A stretch of 54,437 nucleotides of DNA. Origin: Micrococcaceae bacterium. GTDB taxonomy: Bacteria > Actinomycetota > Actinomycetes > Actinomycetales > Micrococcaceae. Below are positions 27,488-35,257 of this stretch, piece by piece; within the stretch, counting starts at the first letter, position 1, and each line of letters starts with the position of its first letter. The DNA is taken from positions 1 to 54,437 of the forward strand of contig JAODMR010000159.1 of NCBI GenBank assembly GCA_025465475.1, read 5' to 3'. The notes under the pieces were generated by a model, which saw only the letters and a program-made list of their open reading frames with translations, was not told the DNA's origin and searched no databases. Both the position numbers and the translations under genes were made by a program.

Positions 27488-28003
27488 GTGGCTCAGAACA
27501 CTGAAGAGCTGAACACCGAGGCCGTCCCGGCCGAGGAAGAAGTACTGACCAGCTACACCTCGGAGAGCTCCGCCGCAACGGACGCTGCTCCGAAGCGTGA
27601 GCGCCCGGCCCTGACCGTCGCAGGCTCGGCCGTGGGCCGCCGCAAGCAGGCCATTGCCCGCGTGCGTGTGATCCCCGGATCCGGCAAGTGGCTGGTCAAC
27701 GGCCGCGAACTGGCCAACTACTTCCCGAACAAGCTGCACCAGCAGGAAGTCAACGAACCGTTCAAGGTCCTGGACCTCGACGGCGCGTACGACGTCATCG
27801 CGCGCATCCATGGTGGTGGCCCCTCCGGCCAGGCCGGTGCGCTGCGTCTGGGCGTTGCCCGCTCGCTGAACGAGATTGACGTCGAGAACAACCGCGCCAC
27901 GCTGAAGAAGGCAGGCTTCCTGACCCGTGACGCCCGCGTCATCGAGCGCAAGAAGGCCGGTCTCAAGAAGGCCCGCAAGGCCCCGCAGTACTCCAAGCGC
28001 TAA
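27488..28003 (+). CDS. rpsI: 30S ribosomal protein S9, with acidic N-terminal extension
   Basis: S9's C-terminal tail reaches the P-site tRNA; it ends here in the canonical APQYSKR. The GTG start after CAAGGAGAATC gives 171 residues. About 45 acidic, non-conserved residues ([20 protein letters not shown]) precede the core [20 protein letters not shown]. The last codons and stop form part of a 25-bp direct repeat that recurs 75 bases downstream. Confidence 0.97.
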   Translation: MAQNTEELNTEAVPAEEEVLTSYTSESSAATDAAPKRERPALTVAGSAVGRRKQAIARVRVIPGSGKWLVNGRELANYFPNKLHQQEVNEPFKVLDLDGAYDVIARIHGGGPSGQAGALRLGVARSLNEIDVENNRATLKKAGFLTRDARVIERKKAGLKKARKAPQYSKR

Positions 28004-28093
28004 TATCCGCCTTCCCGGGCCTCGTGCCTCGGCACGGGGCCCTCGGCGGATATCAACGCTCGGCTCCACAAGCGCTAATATCCGCCTTCCCGG
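27994..28093 (+). repeat. Duplicated 3' end of rpsI (25-bp direct repeat, 75-bp period), with hairpins
   Basis: A 25-base identical sequence occurs at 27994-28018 and 28069-28093. It comprises the last codons of rpsI, its TAA stop and 15 bases beyond. The period of 75 keeps the second TAA in the same frame. The first copy's ATATCCGCC (28003-28011) pairs with GGCGGATAT (28045-28053) around a nested hairpin (GTGCC/GGCAC), and the second copy makes CCCGG/CCGGG. It serves as terminator-like structure after rpsI. Confidence 0.9.
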
Positions 28094-28120
28094 TCTGATG
28101 CCGGGAACGCGGAACGCTTG

Positions 28121-28161
28121 CAAAGGCCCGTTGGAACCCTTGGTTCCAGCGGGCCTTTGTC
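28121..28161. terminator. Strong hairpin between rpsI and glmM
   Basis: CAAAGGCCCG (28121-28130) pairs with CGGGCCTTTG (28150-28159), and TGGAACC (28132-28138) with GGTTCCA (28142-28148). Its T-rich end on the plus strand (CCTTTGTCATTG) makes it the main terminator of the rplM-rpsI unit. Confidence 0.88.
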
Positions 28162-28165
28162 ATTG

Positions 28166-28195
28166 TTGGGGCCCCTTGTGCCCATCCATTAGACT
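28166..28195 (+). promoter_or_regulatory. glmM promoter, predicting a leaderless mRNA
   Basis: TTGGGG (28166-28171), 18 bases, TAGACT (28190-28195). The -10 box ends 7 bases before the ATG at 28203, so transcription should begin at or next to the A of the start codon. No Shine-Dalgarno sequence is present. Confidence 0.7.
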
Positions 28196-28202
28196 TGCTC
28201 CG

Positions 28203-29558
28203 ATGTCAAGACTATTTGGAACCGACGGTGTCCGCGGACTCGCCAACGGCCTGATCACTGCCGAACTGGCCCTTTCATTGGCCCAGGCCGCAGCCGTCGT
28301 GCTCGGCCACGACCAGATGGCCAAGGGTCAGCGCCCCCGGGCCGTCGTGGCGCGGGATCCCAGGGCCAGCGGGGAATTCATCGCCGCTGCCGTCCAGGCG
28401 GGCCTGGCGTCCGCTGGCGTCGACGTCTATGACGCCGGTGTGCTGCCCACACCGGCCGCGGCATTCCTTATCGATGACCTCGGGGCCGACTTCGGTGTCA
28501 TGATCTCCGCCTCACATAATCCGGCACCCGACAATGGCATCAAGTTCTTTGCCAGGGGCGGATTGAAGCTCCCTGACGAGGTGGAGGATGCCATCGAGGC
28601 GCAACTCCAGAGGGAAGCGGTCCGGCCCGTGGGTGTTGGCGTCGGTCGCATCCAGCGTTTTTCCGATGCCGAGGATCGCTACGTGCTACACCTGCTCTCC
28701 ACCCTCCCTGCCCGCCTGGACGGGCTCAGGGTGGTACTCGACTGCGCCCACGGCGCCGCCAGCGGTTGCTCGCCGCAGGTGTTCAAGAACGCGGGCGCCG
28801 ACGTCGTCGTCATCGGCGCTGACCCGGACGGGCTGAACATCAATGACGGCGTCGGGTCCACGCACCTGGAGAAACTGCAGGAGGTTGTGCTGGCCACGGG
28901 TGCGGATCTCGGCATCGCCCACGACGGCGACGCCGACCGGTGCCTGGCGGTGGACCACGAGGGTTCGGTCGTCGACGGCGACCAGATCATGGCGATCCTC
29001 GCGCTGGCCCTCAAGGACGCGGGCAAGCTCAAGGACAACGTCCTGGTGGCCACCGTGATGAGTAACCTGGGCCTCAAGCTGGCCCTGCAGCGCGAGGGTA
29101 TCAGCGTGCGGGAAACCGCCGTTGGTGATCGATACGTGCTGGAGGGGATGCGCGAGGGGGGCTATAACCTCGGGGGTGAACAGTCGGGCCACGTAATCTT
29201 CGCCGATTACGCCACCACCGGCGACGGCGTCCTCACGGGCCTGCAGTTGGCGGCGCAGGTCGCCCTGACCGGCAAGAAGCTCAAGGATCTGGCGCGCGCC
29301 ATGACCAAGCTCCCCCAGCTGATGATCAACGTCAAGGACGTGGACAAGCAGCGGGCCGGCTCCGACGAAGGGGTTGCGGCGGCGATCAGCAAGGCCGAAC
29401 AGGAACTGGGGGATACCGGCCGGGTGCTGCTGCGCCCCTCCGGAACGGAAGCCCTGGTCCGGGTCATGGTTGAAGCCGGGGACATGGACACCGCCACGCG
29501 GATCTGCCAGGAACTGGCAGGTGTCGTCGAGGCGAGGCTCGCGCTTCAGGCGTCGTAG
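28203..29558 (+). CDS. glmM: Phosphoglucosamine mutase
   Basis: GlmM converts glucosamine-6-phosphate to glucosamine-1-phosphate for UDP-GlcNAc and peptidoglycan. The ATG at 28203 begins [16 protein letters not shown], the canonical start, giving 451 residues. The phosphoserine is S104 in [13 protein letters not shown], the metal loop is DGDADR, and the C-terminal phosphate site is [12 protein letters not shown]. It functions one step after GlmS, encoded 7.7 kb downstream. The TAG stop is the first base triplet of a 15-bp tandem repeat. Confidence 0.97.
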   Translation: MSRLFGTDGVRGLANGLITAELALSLAQAAAVVLGHDQMAKGQRPRAVVARDPRASGEFIAAAVQAGLASAGVDVYDAGVLPTPAAAFLIDDLGADFGVMISASHNPAPDNGIKFFARGGLKLPDEVEDAIEAQLQREAVRPVGVGVGRIQRFSDAEDRYVLHLLSTLPARLDGLRVVLDCAHGAASGCSPQVFKNAGADVVVIGADPDGLNINDGVGSTHLEKLQEVVLATGADLGIAHDGDADRCLAVDHEGSVVDGDQIMAILALALKDAGKLKDNVLVATVMSNLGLKLALQREGISVRETAVGDRYVLEGMREGGYNLGGEQSGHVIFADYATTGDGVLTGLQLAAQVALTGKKLKDLARAMTKLPQLMINVKDVDKQRAGSDEGVAAAISKAEQELGDTGRVLLRPSGTEALVRVMVEAGDMDTATRICQELAGVVEARLALQAS

Positions 29559-29615
29559 GAACACACTCCGTAGGAACACACTCTGTAGGAACACACGTCG
29601 TAGGAACACACTCGG
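29556..29615. repeat. 15-bp tandem repeat, 4 copies, starting at the glmM stop codon
   Basis: Units TAGGAACACACTCCG, TAGGAACACACTCTG, TAGGAACACACGTCG and TAGGAACACACTCGG run consecutively from 29556. The first TAG is the glmM stop, and since 15 is divisible by 3 each later unit repeats an in-frame TAG; the base after the array continues TAGACG. It lies between convergent glmM and the dioxygenase gene. Confidence 0.95.
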
Positions 29616-29630
29616 TAGACGGGACAGGCG

Positions 29631-30707
29631 TTACAGCTGTGTGCCGACCTTGAAACCTCTTTCCTCGCCGGGTTCCCGGGTGTAGGAAAAGCCGTCCGCG
29701 CCAACGGTGACGGCCATCTCGCTTTGTTCGTTCCGTTGGATCACCGGTTGCGGGTTGCCGTCCAGGTCCAGGACCAGGGAGGCATCCGTGTACCAGGAAG
29801 GCACCACAGGGTTGCCCCACCAGTCGCGGCGTTGGTTGTCGTGCACGTCCCAGGTGATCGTGGGGTTATCCGGGTCGCCGGTGTAGTAGTCCTGCGTATA
29901 GATCTCCACGCGGTGGCCGTCCGGGTCCAGGATGTACAGGTAAAACGCGTTGGATACGCCGTGCCGGCCGGGTCCCCGTTCGATCCGGTCGCTGATGCGC
30001 AGTGCGCCCATCTTGTCGCAAACCTGGATGATGTTGTGCTTCTCGTGCGTAGCGAACGCGAGATGGTGCATGCGTGGCCCATCGCCGCCGGTCAGCGCCA
30101 CGTCGTGCACGGTCTGTTTGCGGTGCATCCATACGGCGTAGGTGACTCCCTCGGTGTCCCTGATGTCCTCGGAGACGCGGAAGCCCAAGTCCTCCAGGTA
30201 CTTCCTCCCGCTGGGAATGTCAGGGGTGACCTGGTTGAAGTGGTCCAGGCGGACCAGTTCCCCGGCGGAGTAGAGGTCGTAGCGCTGGGTGAGGCGCTCA
30301 ACGTGTTCCACGTCGTAGAAAAACTCGTACGGGAAACCCAGCGGGTCCTCCACCCGCACGGTGTCGCCGATCCCCTTGCTGAAGCCTTCCTTTCGGCGTT
30401 CTGTGCGGCAACCGAGTTCTTTGTAGTACGCCTCGGCAGCGTCGACCTCGGCAGGGGACTTCACCCGGTACGCGAACGCCGCGACGGCGGCCACGGGTCC
30501 CTTTCGCAGCACCAGGTTGTGATGGATGAATTCCTCCAGGGAGCGCAGGTAGATGGCGTCCTCATCCTCGGCCGTGACGTGCAGGCCCAACAGGTCGACG
30601 TAGAACCGGCGGCTCCGTTCCAGGTCGGTGACCACCAGGTCCATGTAGGCGCAGCGGACAATGTCCGGAGCAGGAACGGTGGGGGTGGGAATGAAGGGGG
30701 TCACCAT
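29631..30707 (-). CDS. hpaD: 3,4-Dihydroxyphenylacetate (homoprotocatechuate) 2,3-dioxygenase
   Basis: A type I extradiol dioxygenase that opens the ring of homoprotocatechuate to 5-carboxymethyl-2-hydroxymuconate semialdehyde. The ATG at 30707 follows GAAAGGAGAGAAC and gives 358 residues; the longer frame upstream is rejected. Two VOC-type modules are visible. The metal ligands are H156 (RLDHFNQ), H215 (MHHLAFATHE) and E268 (HRVEIYTQDY), with H201 and Y258 in the usual catalytic positions. From memory it resembles the Mn-dependent Arthrobacter MndD and the Fe-dependent Brevibacterium enzyme; the metal cannot be told from sequence. Last gene of the operon. Confidence 0.93.
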   Translation of the reverse strand: MVTPFIPTPTVPAPDIVRCAYMDLVVTDLERSRRFYVDLLGLHVTAEDEDAIYLRSLEEFIHHNLVLRKGPVAAVAAFAYRVKSPAEVDAAEAYYKELGCRTERRKEGFSKGIGDTVRVEDPLGFPYEFFYDVEHVERLTQRYDLYSAGELVRLDHFNQVTPDIPSGRKYLEDLGFRVSEDIRDTEGVTYAVWMHRKQTVHDVALTGGDGPRMHHLAFATHEKHNIIQVCDKMGALRISDRIERGPGRHGVSNAFYLYILDPDGHRVEIYTQDYYTGDPDNPTITWDVHDNQRRDWWGNPVVPSWYTDASLVLDLDGNPQPVIQRNEQSEMAVTVGADGFSYTREPGEERGFKVGTQL

Positions 30708-30765
30708 GTTCTCTCCTTTCGAGGTGGATCGGCGGTGGGTGCGGTCGGCAGCCGTGGCTGCGGCT

Positions 30766-32304
30766 TCAGTCTTCAGTGGCGGCGGAGGTTTCAACGCTGC
30801 CGAATTTGGGGGTGTGCACGGTGCCCAGGGTGATGTGGACGGCCTGCTGATGGGTGTAGAAGTCGATGGAGCGGTAGCCGCCCTCGTGGCCTAGGCCGGA
30901 GGCCTTGACGCCGCCGAAGGGGGTGCGCAAGTCGCGGACGTTGTGGCTGTTGAGCCAGACCATGCCTGCCTCCACGTTGTGGGCGAAGGTGTGGGCACGG
31001 GTCAGGTTTGTCGTCCAGAGGTAGGCGGCCAGCCCGTACCGGGTGTTGTTCGCGAGTTCCAGGGCCTCCTCGTCGGTGTCGAAGGGGGTGATGGTGACGA
31101 CGGGGCCGAAGATTTCCTCCTGGAAGATCCGCGCGGCGGGGTCGACGTCGGCGAACACGGTCGGAGCGATGTAGTTGCCCTGGTCCAGGCGTTCCGGCCT
31201 GCCGCCGCCGGCCAGGAGCCGGCCCTCGGATTTGCCGATCTCCACATAAGAGGCCACCTTCTCGTAATGTTCCGGATGGACCAGGGCACCCACCTGCGTC
31301 CCGGGGTCGTGCGGGTCGCCGACGACAATGTTCCGGGCCCGGGCAGCGAACGCGTCGCAGAACTCGTCGTAAACGGCGCGTTCGACCAGGATGCGGGAGC
31401 CGGCGGTGCAGCGTTCACCGTTAAGGGAGAACACGCCGAACAGGGCTGAGTCGATCGCGGCGGCCAGGTCGGCGTCGGCGAACACGACGCAGGGGGACTT
31501 CCCGCCAAGCTCCATGGACAGGCCCTTAAGGTGTGCCGCGGCGTTTCGGAAAATCGTTTGCCCGGTGGTGGTTTCGCCGGTGAAGGAGATCAGCGGCACG
31601 TCCGGATGCTTGACCAGTGCGTCCCCGGCCTCTACGCCGAGCCCGTTGACCAGGTTGAACACCCCGTCGGGCAGCCCTGCGTCCTGGAAGATGGTGGCCC
31701 AGAGCGAGGCGGACAGCGGGGTGAACTCCGCCGGCTTGAGGACCACCGTGTTGCCGGTCGCCAGGGCGGGGGCGAGCTTCCAGGACTCCAGCATGAACGG
31801 GGTGTTCCAGGGAGTGATCAGGCCCGCGACGCCGATCGGCTTGCGGTTCACATAGTTGAGCTGCGAGCCGGGCACCTTCATGGCGTCGTCGAACTGGGCC
31901 ACGATCAGGTCCGCGAAGAAGCGGAAGTTCTCCGCCGCCCGCAGCGCCTGCCCCTTCGCCTGGGTGATGGGCAGGCCGGTGTCGAAGGTTTCCAGCTCCG
32001 CCAGGCGGTCCTCCTGCGCTTCCACCGCGTCGGCGATCCGGTTCAGGATCCGCGCCCGGTCGCGGGGCTTCATCCGCGGCCACGGCCCTGTGGTGAAGGC
32101 CTTCCGGGCGGCGGCCACCGCGAGGTCGATATCCTCTTTCTGCCCTGCTGCGGCCGTGGCGTAATTTTGGTTGGACACCGGGTCCAGCACGTCAAAGGTC
32201 TTGCCGCCCACCGAATCGACAAACTGGCCGTTGATGTAGTGCCGGATATGGGCGGGCAGGTTCTCCGGGACGTAAGGGGAGGCGGCCGTCGCGGTCTTCG
32301 TCAT
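30766..32304 (-). CDS. hpaE: 5-Carboxymethyl-2-hydroxymuconate semialdehyde dehydrogenase
   Basis: An NAD-dependent aldehyde dehydrogenase that oxidises the ring-cleavage product to 5-carboxymethyl-2-hydroxymuconate. The 512 residues include N167 (TPWNTP), K190 (LKPAEF), the general base E265 (MELGGKSP) and catalytic C299 (NGERCTAGSR). The C-terminal VHITLGTVHTPKFG is a hallmark of the HpaE group. It lies 58 bases upstream of the dioxygenase gene in the same direction. TTAGGA lies 9-14 bases before the ATG. Confidence 0.9.
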   Translation of the reverse strand: MTKTATAASPYVPENLPAHIRHYINGQFVDSVGGKTFDVLDPVSNQNYATAAAGQKEDIDLAVAAARKAFTTGPWPRMKPRDRARILNRIADAVEAQEDRLAELETFDTGLPITQAKGQALRAAENFRFFADLIVAQFDDAMKVPGSQLNYVNRKPIGVAGLITPWNTPFMLESWKLAPALATGNTVVLKPAEFTPLSASLWATIFQDAGLPDGVFNLVNGLGVEAGDALVKHPDVPLISFTGETTTGQTIFRNAAAHLKGLSMELGGKSPCVVFADADLAAAIDSALFGVFSLNGERCTAGSRILVERAVYDEFCDAFAARARNIVVGDPHDPGTQVGALVHPEHYEKVASYVEIGKSEGRLLAGGGRPERLDQGNYIAPTVFADVDPAARIFQEEIFGPVVTITPFDTDEEALELANNTRYGLAAYLWTTNLTRAHTFAHNVEAGMVWLNSHNVRDLRTPFGGVKASGLGHEGGYRSIDFYTHQQAVHITLGTVHTPKFGSVETSAATED

Positions 32305-32403
32305 GGTGGTGGTCCTAACCTGCTGAGGGAAGCATCTGGGTTCGGAGAAGCATTACGTGCAGGGATGCGATACGGGAGGGAACGTCAGCCCGGGGATCCT
32401 GGC

Positions 32404-33189
32404 CTAGTCGAATCGACAGGTCACGGCTCCCAGGGGTCCATAATCGGCGTGTACGCTGTCCCCCCGGAATATCCAGAGGGGGCGGGTGAAGGAACCGGCC
32501 AGAATGATGTCGCCTGCCCTCAGGCCGTCCCCGTGCAGTGCAATCTTGTTGGCCAGCCAGCGAACCCCGTTGGCCGGGTGGTCCAGAACGCCGGCAGCGA
32601 CGCCGGTTTCCTCGACGACCTGGTTGCGGTAGAGGATCGCCGAAACCCAGCGCAGATCCAGGGCGTCCGGCCGCTGTGGGCTCCCGCCGAGCACCATGGC
32701 GCCCATGGCAGCGTTGTCGGCAATGGTGTCCACAATGGTCCGGCCCTCCATCTCAATCCGAGAATCCAGGATCTCCAGCGCCGGCACAACGAAGTCCGTG
32801 GCGTTCAACACGTCAACGAGACCGCAACCGGGCCCGGTCAGGTCTTTTTTCAGGACGAAGGCCAGTTCCACCTCAACCCTGGGGTGGCTGTACTGCTCCC
32901 ACTCCACGGAGCAGCCGGTGTCCAGCACCATGTCATCGAAGATGGCACCATAATCGGGTTCGGTAATGCCGGTGGCATCCTGCATGGCCTTGGACGTCAG
33001 CCCGATCTTCCGGCCAACCAAGCGCCGGCCTGCCGCTTCCTTACGCTCCCGCCAAATGCGCTGGACGGCGTAGGAGTCCTCGACGGTCATGTCCGGATGG
33101 CGGACCGTCAGCCGGGGGACCGGCTTCCGGCTCCGGGCAGCTGCCAGGAGTTCATCGGCGATGGCCTCGATCGTTGGCCGTTCTAGCAA
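32404..33189 (-). CDS. hpaH: 2-Oxohept-3-ene-1,7-dioate hydratase
   Basis: Hydrates 2-oxohept-3-ene-1,7-dioate (2-hydroxyhepta-2,4-diene-1,7-dioate) in the homoprotocatechuate pathway. The family core starts LLERPTIEAIADELLAAARS and includes MTVEDSYAVQ, the metal-site HPRVEVELAFVLKKDL and GPLGAVTCRFD at the end. I choose a TTG at 33189 (261 residues) because GGAG lies 6 bases upstream and matches the family N-terminus. The frame extends upstream without a stop, but those residues are repeat-derived. The ATG coupled to the preceding gene lies in a different frame (see the leader ORF). Confidence 0.85.
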   Translation of the reverse strand: MLERPTIEAIADELLAAARSRKPVPRLTVRHPDMTVEDSYAVQRIWRERKEAAGRRLVGRKIGLTSKAMQDATGITEPDYGAIFDDMVLDTGCSVEWEQYSHPRVEVELAFVLKKDLTGPGCGLVDVLNATDFVVPALEILDSRIEMEGRTIVDTIADNAAMGAMVLGGSPQRPDALDLRWVSAILYRNQVVEETGVAAGVLDHPANGVRWLANKIALHGDGLRAGDIILAGSFTRPLWIFRGDSVHADYGPLGAVTCRFD

Positions 33190-33311
33190 GGCCTGCTCCG
33201 TTCGCGGATCGGATTTTTGCTGGTCGAATTTTGGGGGATCGACTTCTCGCTGGCCGAATTTTCGCTGGTGGAGTTTTCGTGGGTCGGGTTGTCGGCGGCA
33301 GGTTTGGTCAT
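33183..33311 (-). CDS. 42-codon repeat-containing leader ORF between the FAH-RraA and hydratase genes
   Basis: ATG 33311 overlaps the stop of the upstream gene (ATGA), the usual coupled start in this operon, but its frame ends at TAG 33183-33185, which interlocks with the hydratase TTG (TTGCTAG). The product MTKPAADNPTHENSTSENSA... contains five 5-residue units (ENSTS, ENSAS, EKSIP, QNSTS, KNPIR) encoded by a 15-base repeat. Either this is a real coupling peptide, or it is the hydratase N-terminus thrown out of frame by an indel near the repeats. The sequence alone does not decide. Confidence 0.5.
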   Translation of the reverse strand: MTKPAADNPTHENSTSENSASEKSIPQNSTSKNPIRERSRPC

Positions 33312-34768
33312 GGTGTCTCACCCGACCACTCCCGGTACTTTGCGCGCCACGCCGCGTTGAGCGGAAAAAGACCATCCAGGCCGGAACCTTGGCGCACCAT
33401 CAGGGCTATAAATGCTTCCTCCCGTTCCTGGCCCAGGGCATCCTCAGCGAGTTCCTCCGCCAGGGCGGGGGGAATGACGATAATGCCGTCGGCGTCAGCG
33501 ACGATGATGTCGCCGGGCTGGACCGTCGTTCCGCCGCAGGCAATGGTGACGTCCGTATCCCAGGGAATATGCCGACGACCCAGCACTGCGGGGTGCGGGT
33601 TGGCAAAGTAGGTGGGCAGGTCAAGGTTGGCCACGGCGCTGACGTCCCGGATACCGCCGTCGGTGATAAGGGCCGCAGCACCGCGGACCTGTGCCCGCAG
33701 GGCGAGGACGTCGCCGATGGTGCCGGCGCCCTTTTCTCCCCGGGCCTCCAGAACGAGGATCTCGCCCTCGCCCAGGGAGTCCATGGCGCGCTTCTGCGCG
33801 TTGTATCCGCTCCCGTGCGCAAGGAAGAGGTCCTCCCGGTTGGGGACGTAGCGTAGCGTCCGGGCGGTACCGACTACCCGGCGGTCGGGATGGGTGGACT
33901 GCAGCCCGTCAATGCTTACGTTGTTCAGCCCGCGTTTGCGCAGCTGCGAGGACAGCGTGGCAGTGGCGATGCCTTCCAGCTTCTTTTTCAATCCCGGGGA
34001 CAGCGGGGACAGGCCCGGTCCCAGGCCCGCCGCTTCCCGTGAGCCATAGGCTTCCTCGCGTTGCACGTCGTCGACACGGGGTGTGGCTCCGAAGTCGGCC
34101 AGCGGAACGGTGCCCTGGGTGACTTCGGTGAGGAGCCGTCCGCTGCTCTGCCCGGAGCCCGGCACATCAACTTCAACCTCAAGCGTGTCCCCTGGCACAG
34201 CCACCGACGCGCCGGCAGGGGTTCCCGTCAGGAGGATGTCGCCGGGCTGCAACGTCAACAGTTGTGACAGGTCGGCGATCAAACGGGCAAAGGGAAACAG
34301 CAGGTCGGTGGTGGTGTCCTCCTGGACGAGTTCGCCGTTGCGCCAGGTGCGTACCCGCAGTCCCGCCGGGTCCACGTCCGCAGCCGTAAGAAGGCGCGCT
34401 CCGAGGGGCGTGAAACCGTCGCCGCCCTTGGAGCGGAGGTTGGATCCCTTGTCCGCGTAGCGAAGGTCATAGACGCCCAGGTCGTTGCCCGCGGTCACCC
34501 ATGCGACGTGGCGCCAGGCCTCCCCGATGGCGACGCGGCGGGCGGCGGCGCCGATGATGAGGGCTACTTCTCCCTCATAGCCCAGCAGTTCGCACCCGGC
34601 CGGCCGTTCCACGGAAGAGCCGGTCAGCGCCAGGGAGGAACTGGGTTTGAGGAAATAGGAGGGCTGCTCAGGAGTGCGCCCCCGCTGGGCGGCCCGACTG
34701 GGATAGTTGAGGTGAACAGCAATGACCTTGCCCGCCGAGCGGATGGTATCCCGGGTGACGGGCTGCAC
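33308..34768 (-). CDS. Fusion of a fumarylacetoacetate hydrolase (HpaG/HpcE-like) domain and an RraA-like aldolase/decarboxylase domain
   Basis: A 486-residue two-domain protein. Residues 1-225 are a FAH-family domain with metal ligands E65 and E67 (YEGEVAL), D96 (GNDLGVYD) and the SKGGDGFTPLGARLL segment, as in the isomerase/decarboxylase of the homoprotocatechuate route. After a linker, residues 255-486 are RraA-like, with GEKGAGTIGD, ALITDGGIRD and the exact D-x20-R-D spacing (D353, R374, D375) of metal-dependent pyruvate aldolases/oxaloacetate decarboxylases of this family. GTG start with GAGGAG 6 bases upstream. First gene of the operon; its stop overlaps the next ATG. Domain assignment is firm; the RraA activity is inference. 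Confidence 0.88.
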   Translation of the reverse strand: MQPVTRDTIRSAGKVIAVHLNYPSRAAQRGRTPEQPSYFLKPSSSLALTGSSVERPAGCELLGYEGEVALIIGAAARRVAIGEAWRHVAWVTAGNDLGVYDLRYADKGSNLRSKGGDGFTPLGARLLTAADVDPAGLRVRTWRNGELVQEDTTTDLLFPFARLIADLSQLLTLQPGDILLTGTPAGASVAVPGDTLEVEVDVPGSGQSSGRLLTEVTQGTVPLADFGATPRVDDVQREEAYGSREAAGLGPGLSPLSPGLKKKLEGIATATLSSQLRKRGLNNVSIDGLQSTHPDRRVVGTARTLRYVPNREDLFLAHGSGYNAQKRAMDSLGEGEILVLEARGEKGAGTIGDVLALRAQVRGAAALITDGGIRDVSAVANLDLPTYFANPHPAVLGRRHIPWDTDVTIACGGTTVQPGDIIVADADGIIVIPPALAEELAEDALGQEREEAFIALMVRQGSGLDGLFPLNAAWRAKYREWSGETP

Positions 34769-34803
34769 GGCTGCTCCTCATCGAGTGCGACATCGTACCT
34801 GTG

Positions 34804-34832
34804 AATATGCCGCGACTTGCCGGCAGCGTCAA
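34804..34832 (-). promoter_or_regulatory. Promoter of the homoprotocatechuate operon
   Basis: On the minus strand, TTGACG (34832-34827), exactly 17 bases, CATATT (34809-34804) lies in the 68-base gap after mscL. The transcript would begin about 30 bases before the GTG. No regulator gene adjoins the operon and I saw no convincing operator, only a direct repeat CGATG...CGATG downstream of the -10 box. Confidence 0.7.
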
Positions 34833-34836
34833 CCTC

Positions 34837-35235
34837 CTACCGTCGTTGTTCGGCGGCGAGCAGATCCCGAATCTCGGTGAGCAGGGCTACGTGCGGGTCG
34901 ACGACCGGTTCGTCTTTCCCGATCCCCATCCTGGCGTTGCGCCGGGCGATCCAGGCGTTCATCGGCATCACGACGACAAAGTAGATGGCCGCGGCGATGA
35001 GCAGGAAGTTTACGACGGCGGTGAGCAGCACACCGAACTTCACGTCGTTGCCGTTGATGGTGACCAGTGCGAAGCTGTCGAAGTTTGGTGACCCGACGAT
35101 GGCTGCCAGCAGCGGCATCAACACCGACTGCACCAGGGCAGTGACGACTGCCCCGAAGGCTGTGCCCATGATGACGGCCACGGCAAGGTCGATCACATTG
35201 CCCTTGAGGATGAATTGTTTGAATCCGTTGATCAT
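34837..35235 (-). CDS. mscL: Large-conductance mechanosensitive channel MscL
   Basis: A pentameric membrane channel that opens under osmotic downshock. The 132-residue protein begins MINGFKQFILKGNVIDLAVA (S1 helix and pore-lining TM1), has the periplasmic loop SPNFDSFALVTINGNDVKFG, TM2 (LLTAVVNFLLIAAAIYFVVV) and a charged C-terminal helix ending LLTEIRDLLAAEQRR. No Shine-Dalgarno is evident; TAGCTT ends 6 bases before the ATG, suggesting a leaderless mRNA. Confidence 0.95.
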   Translation of the reverse strand: MINGFKQFILKGNVIDLAVAVIMGTAFGAVVTALVQSVLMPLLAAIVGSPNFDSFALVTINGNDVKFGVLLTAVVNFLLIAAAIYFVVVMPMNAWIARRNARMGIGKDEPVVDPHVALLTEIRDLLAAEQRR

Positions 35236-35241
35236 CTGCCC

Positions 35242-35247
35242 AAGCTA
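35242..35247 (-). promoter_or_regulatory. mscL -10 box next to the start codon
   Basis: TAGCTT on the minus strand stands 6 bases before the mscL ATG at 35235. No clear -35 is seen; at that distance the sequence is the degenerate edge of the 17-bp repeat array. Confidence 0.4.
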
Positions 35248-35257
35248 CCGCCCGGTG

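Noticed and set aside
27927-28202. N-terminal extension of GlmM overlapping rpsI
   Set aside because: The frame is open upstream only through the repeat region; the protein family starts at [12 protein letters not shown] and the promoter abuts this ATG.
29556-29615. CRISPR-like array at the tandem repeats (also 13851, 35258 and 52321)
   Set aside because: Units are contiguous without unique spacers, short (15-20 bases), and there are no cas genes.
31531-33186. A 551-codon open frame on the plus strand opposite the dehydrogenase and hydratase genes
   Set aside because: It is antisense to two genes with complete family motifs; long antisense frames are common in high-GC DNA. The translation has no recognisable domain.
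33183-33311. Programmed -1 frameshift joining the leader ORF to the hydratase
   Set aside because: The direction fits (-1), but the best slippery string (C AAA AAT) is not canonical and no downstream pseudoknot was seen; a separate TTG start with a good ribosome site is simpler.
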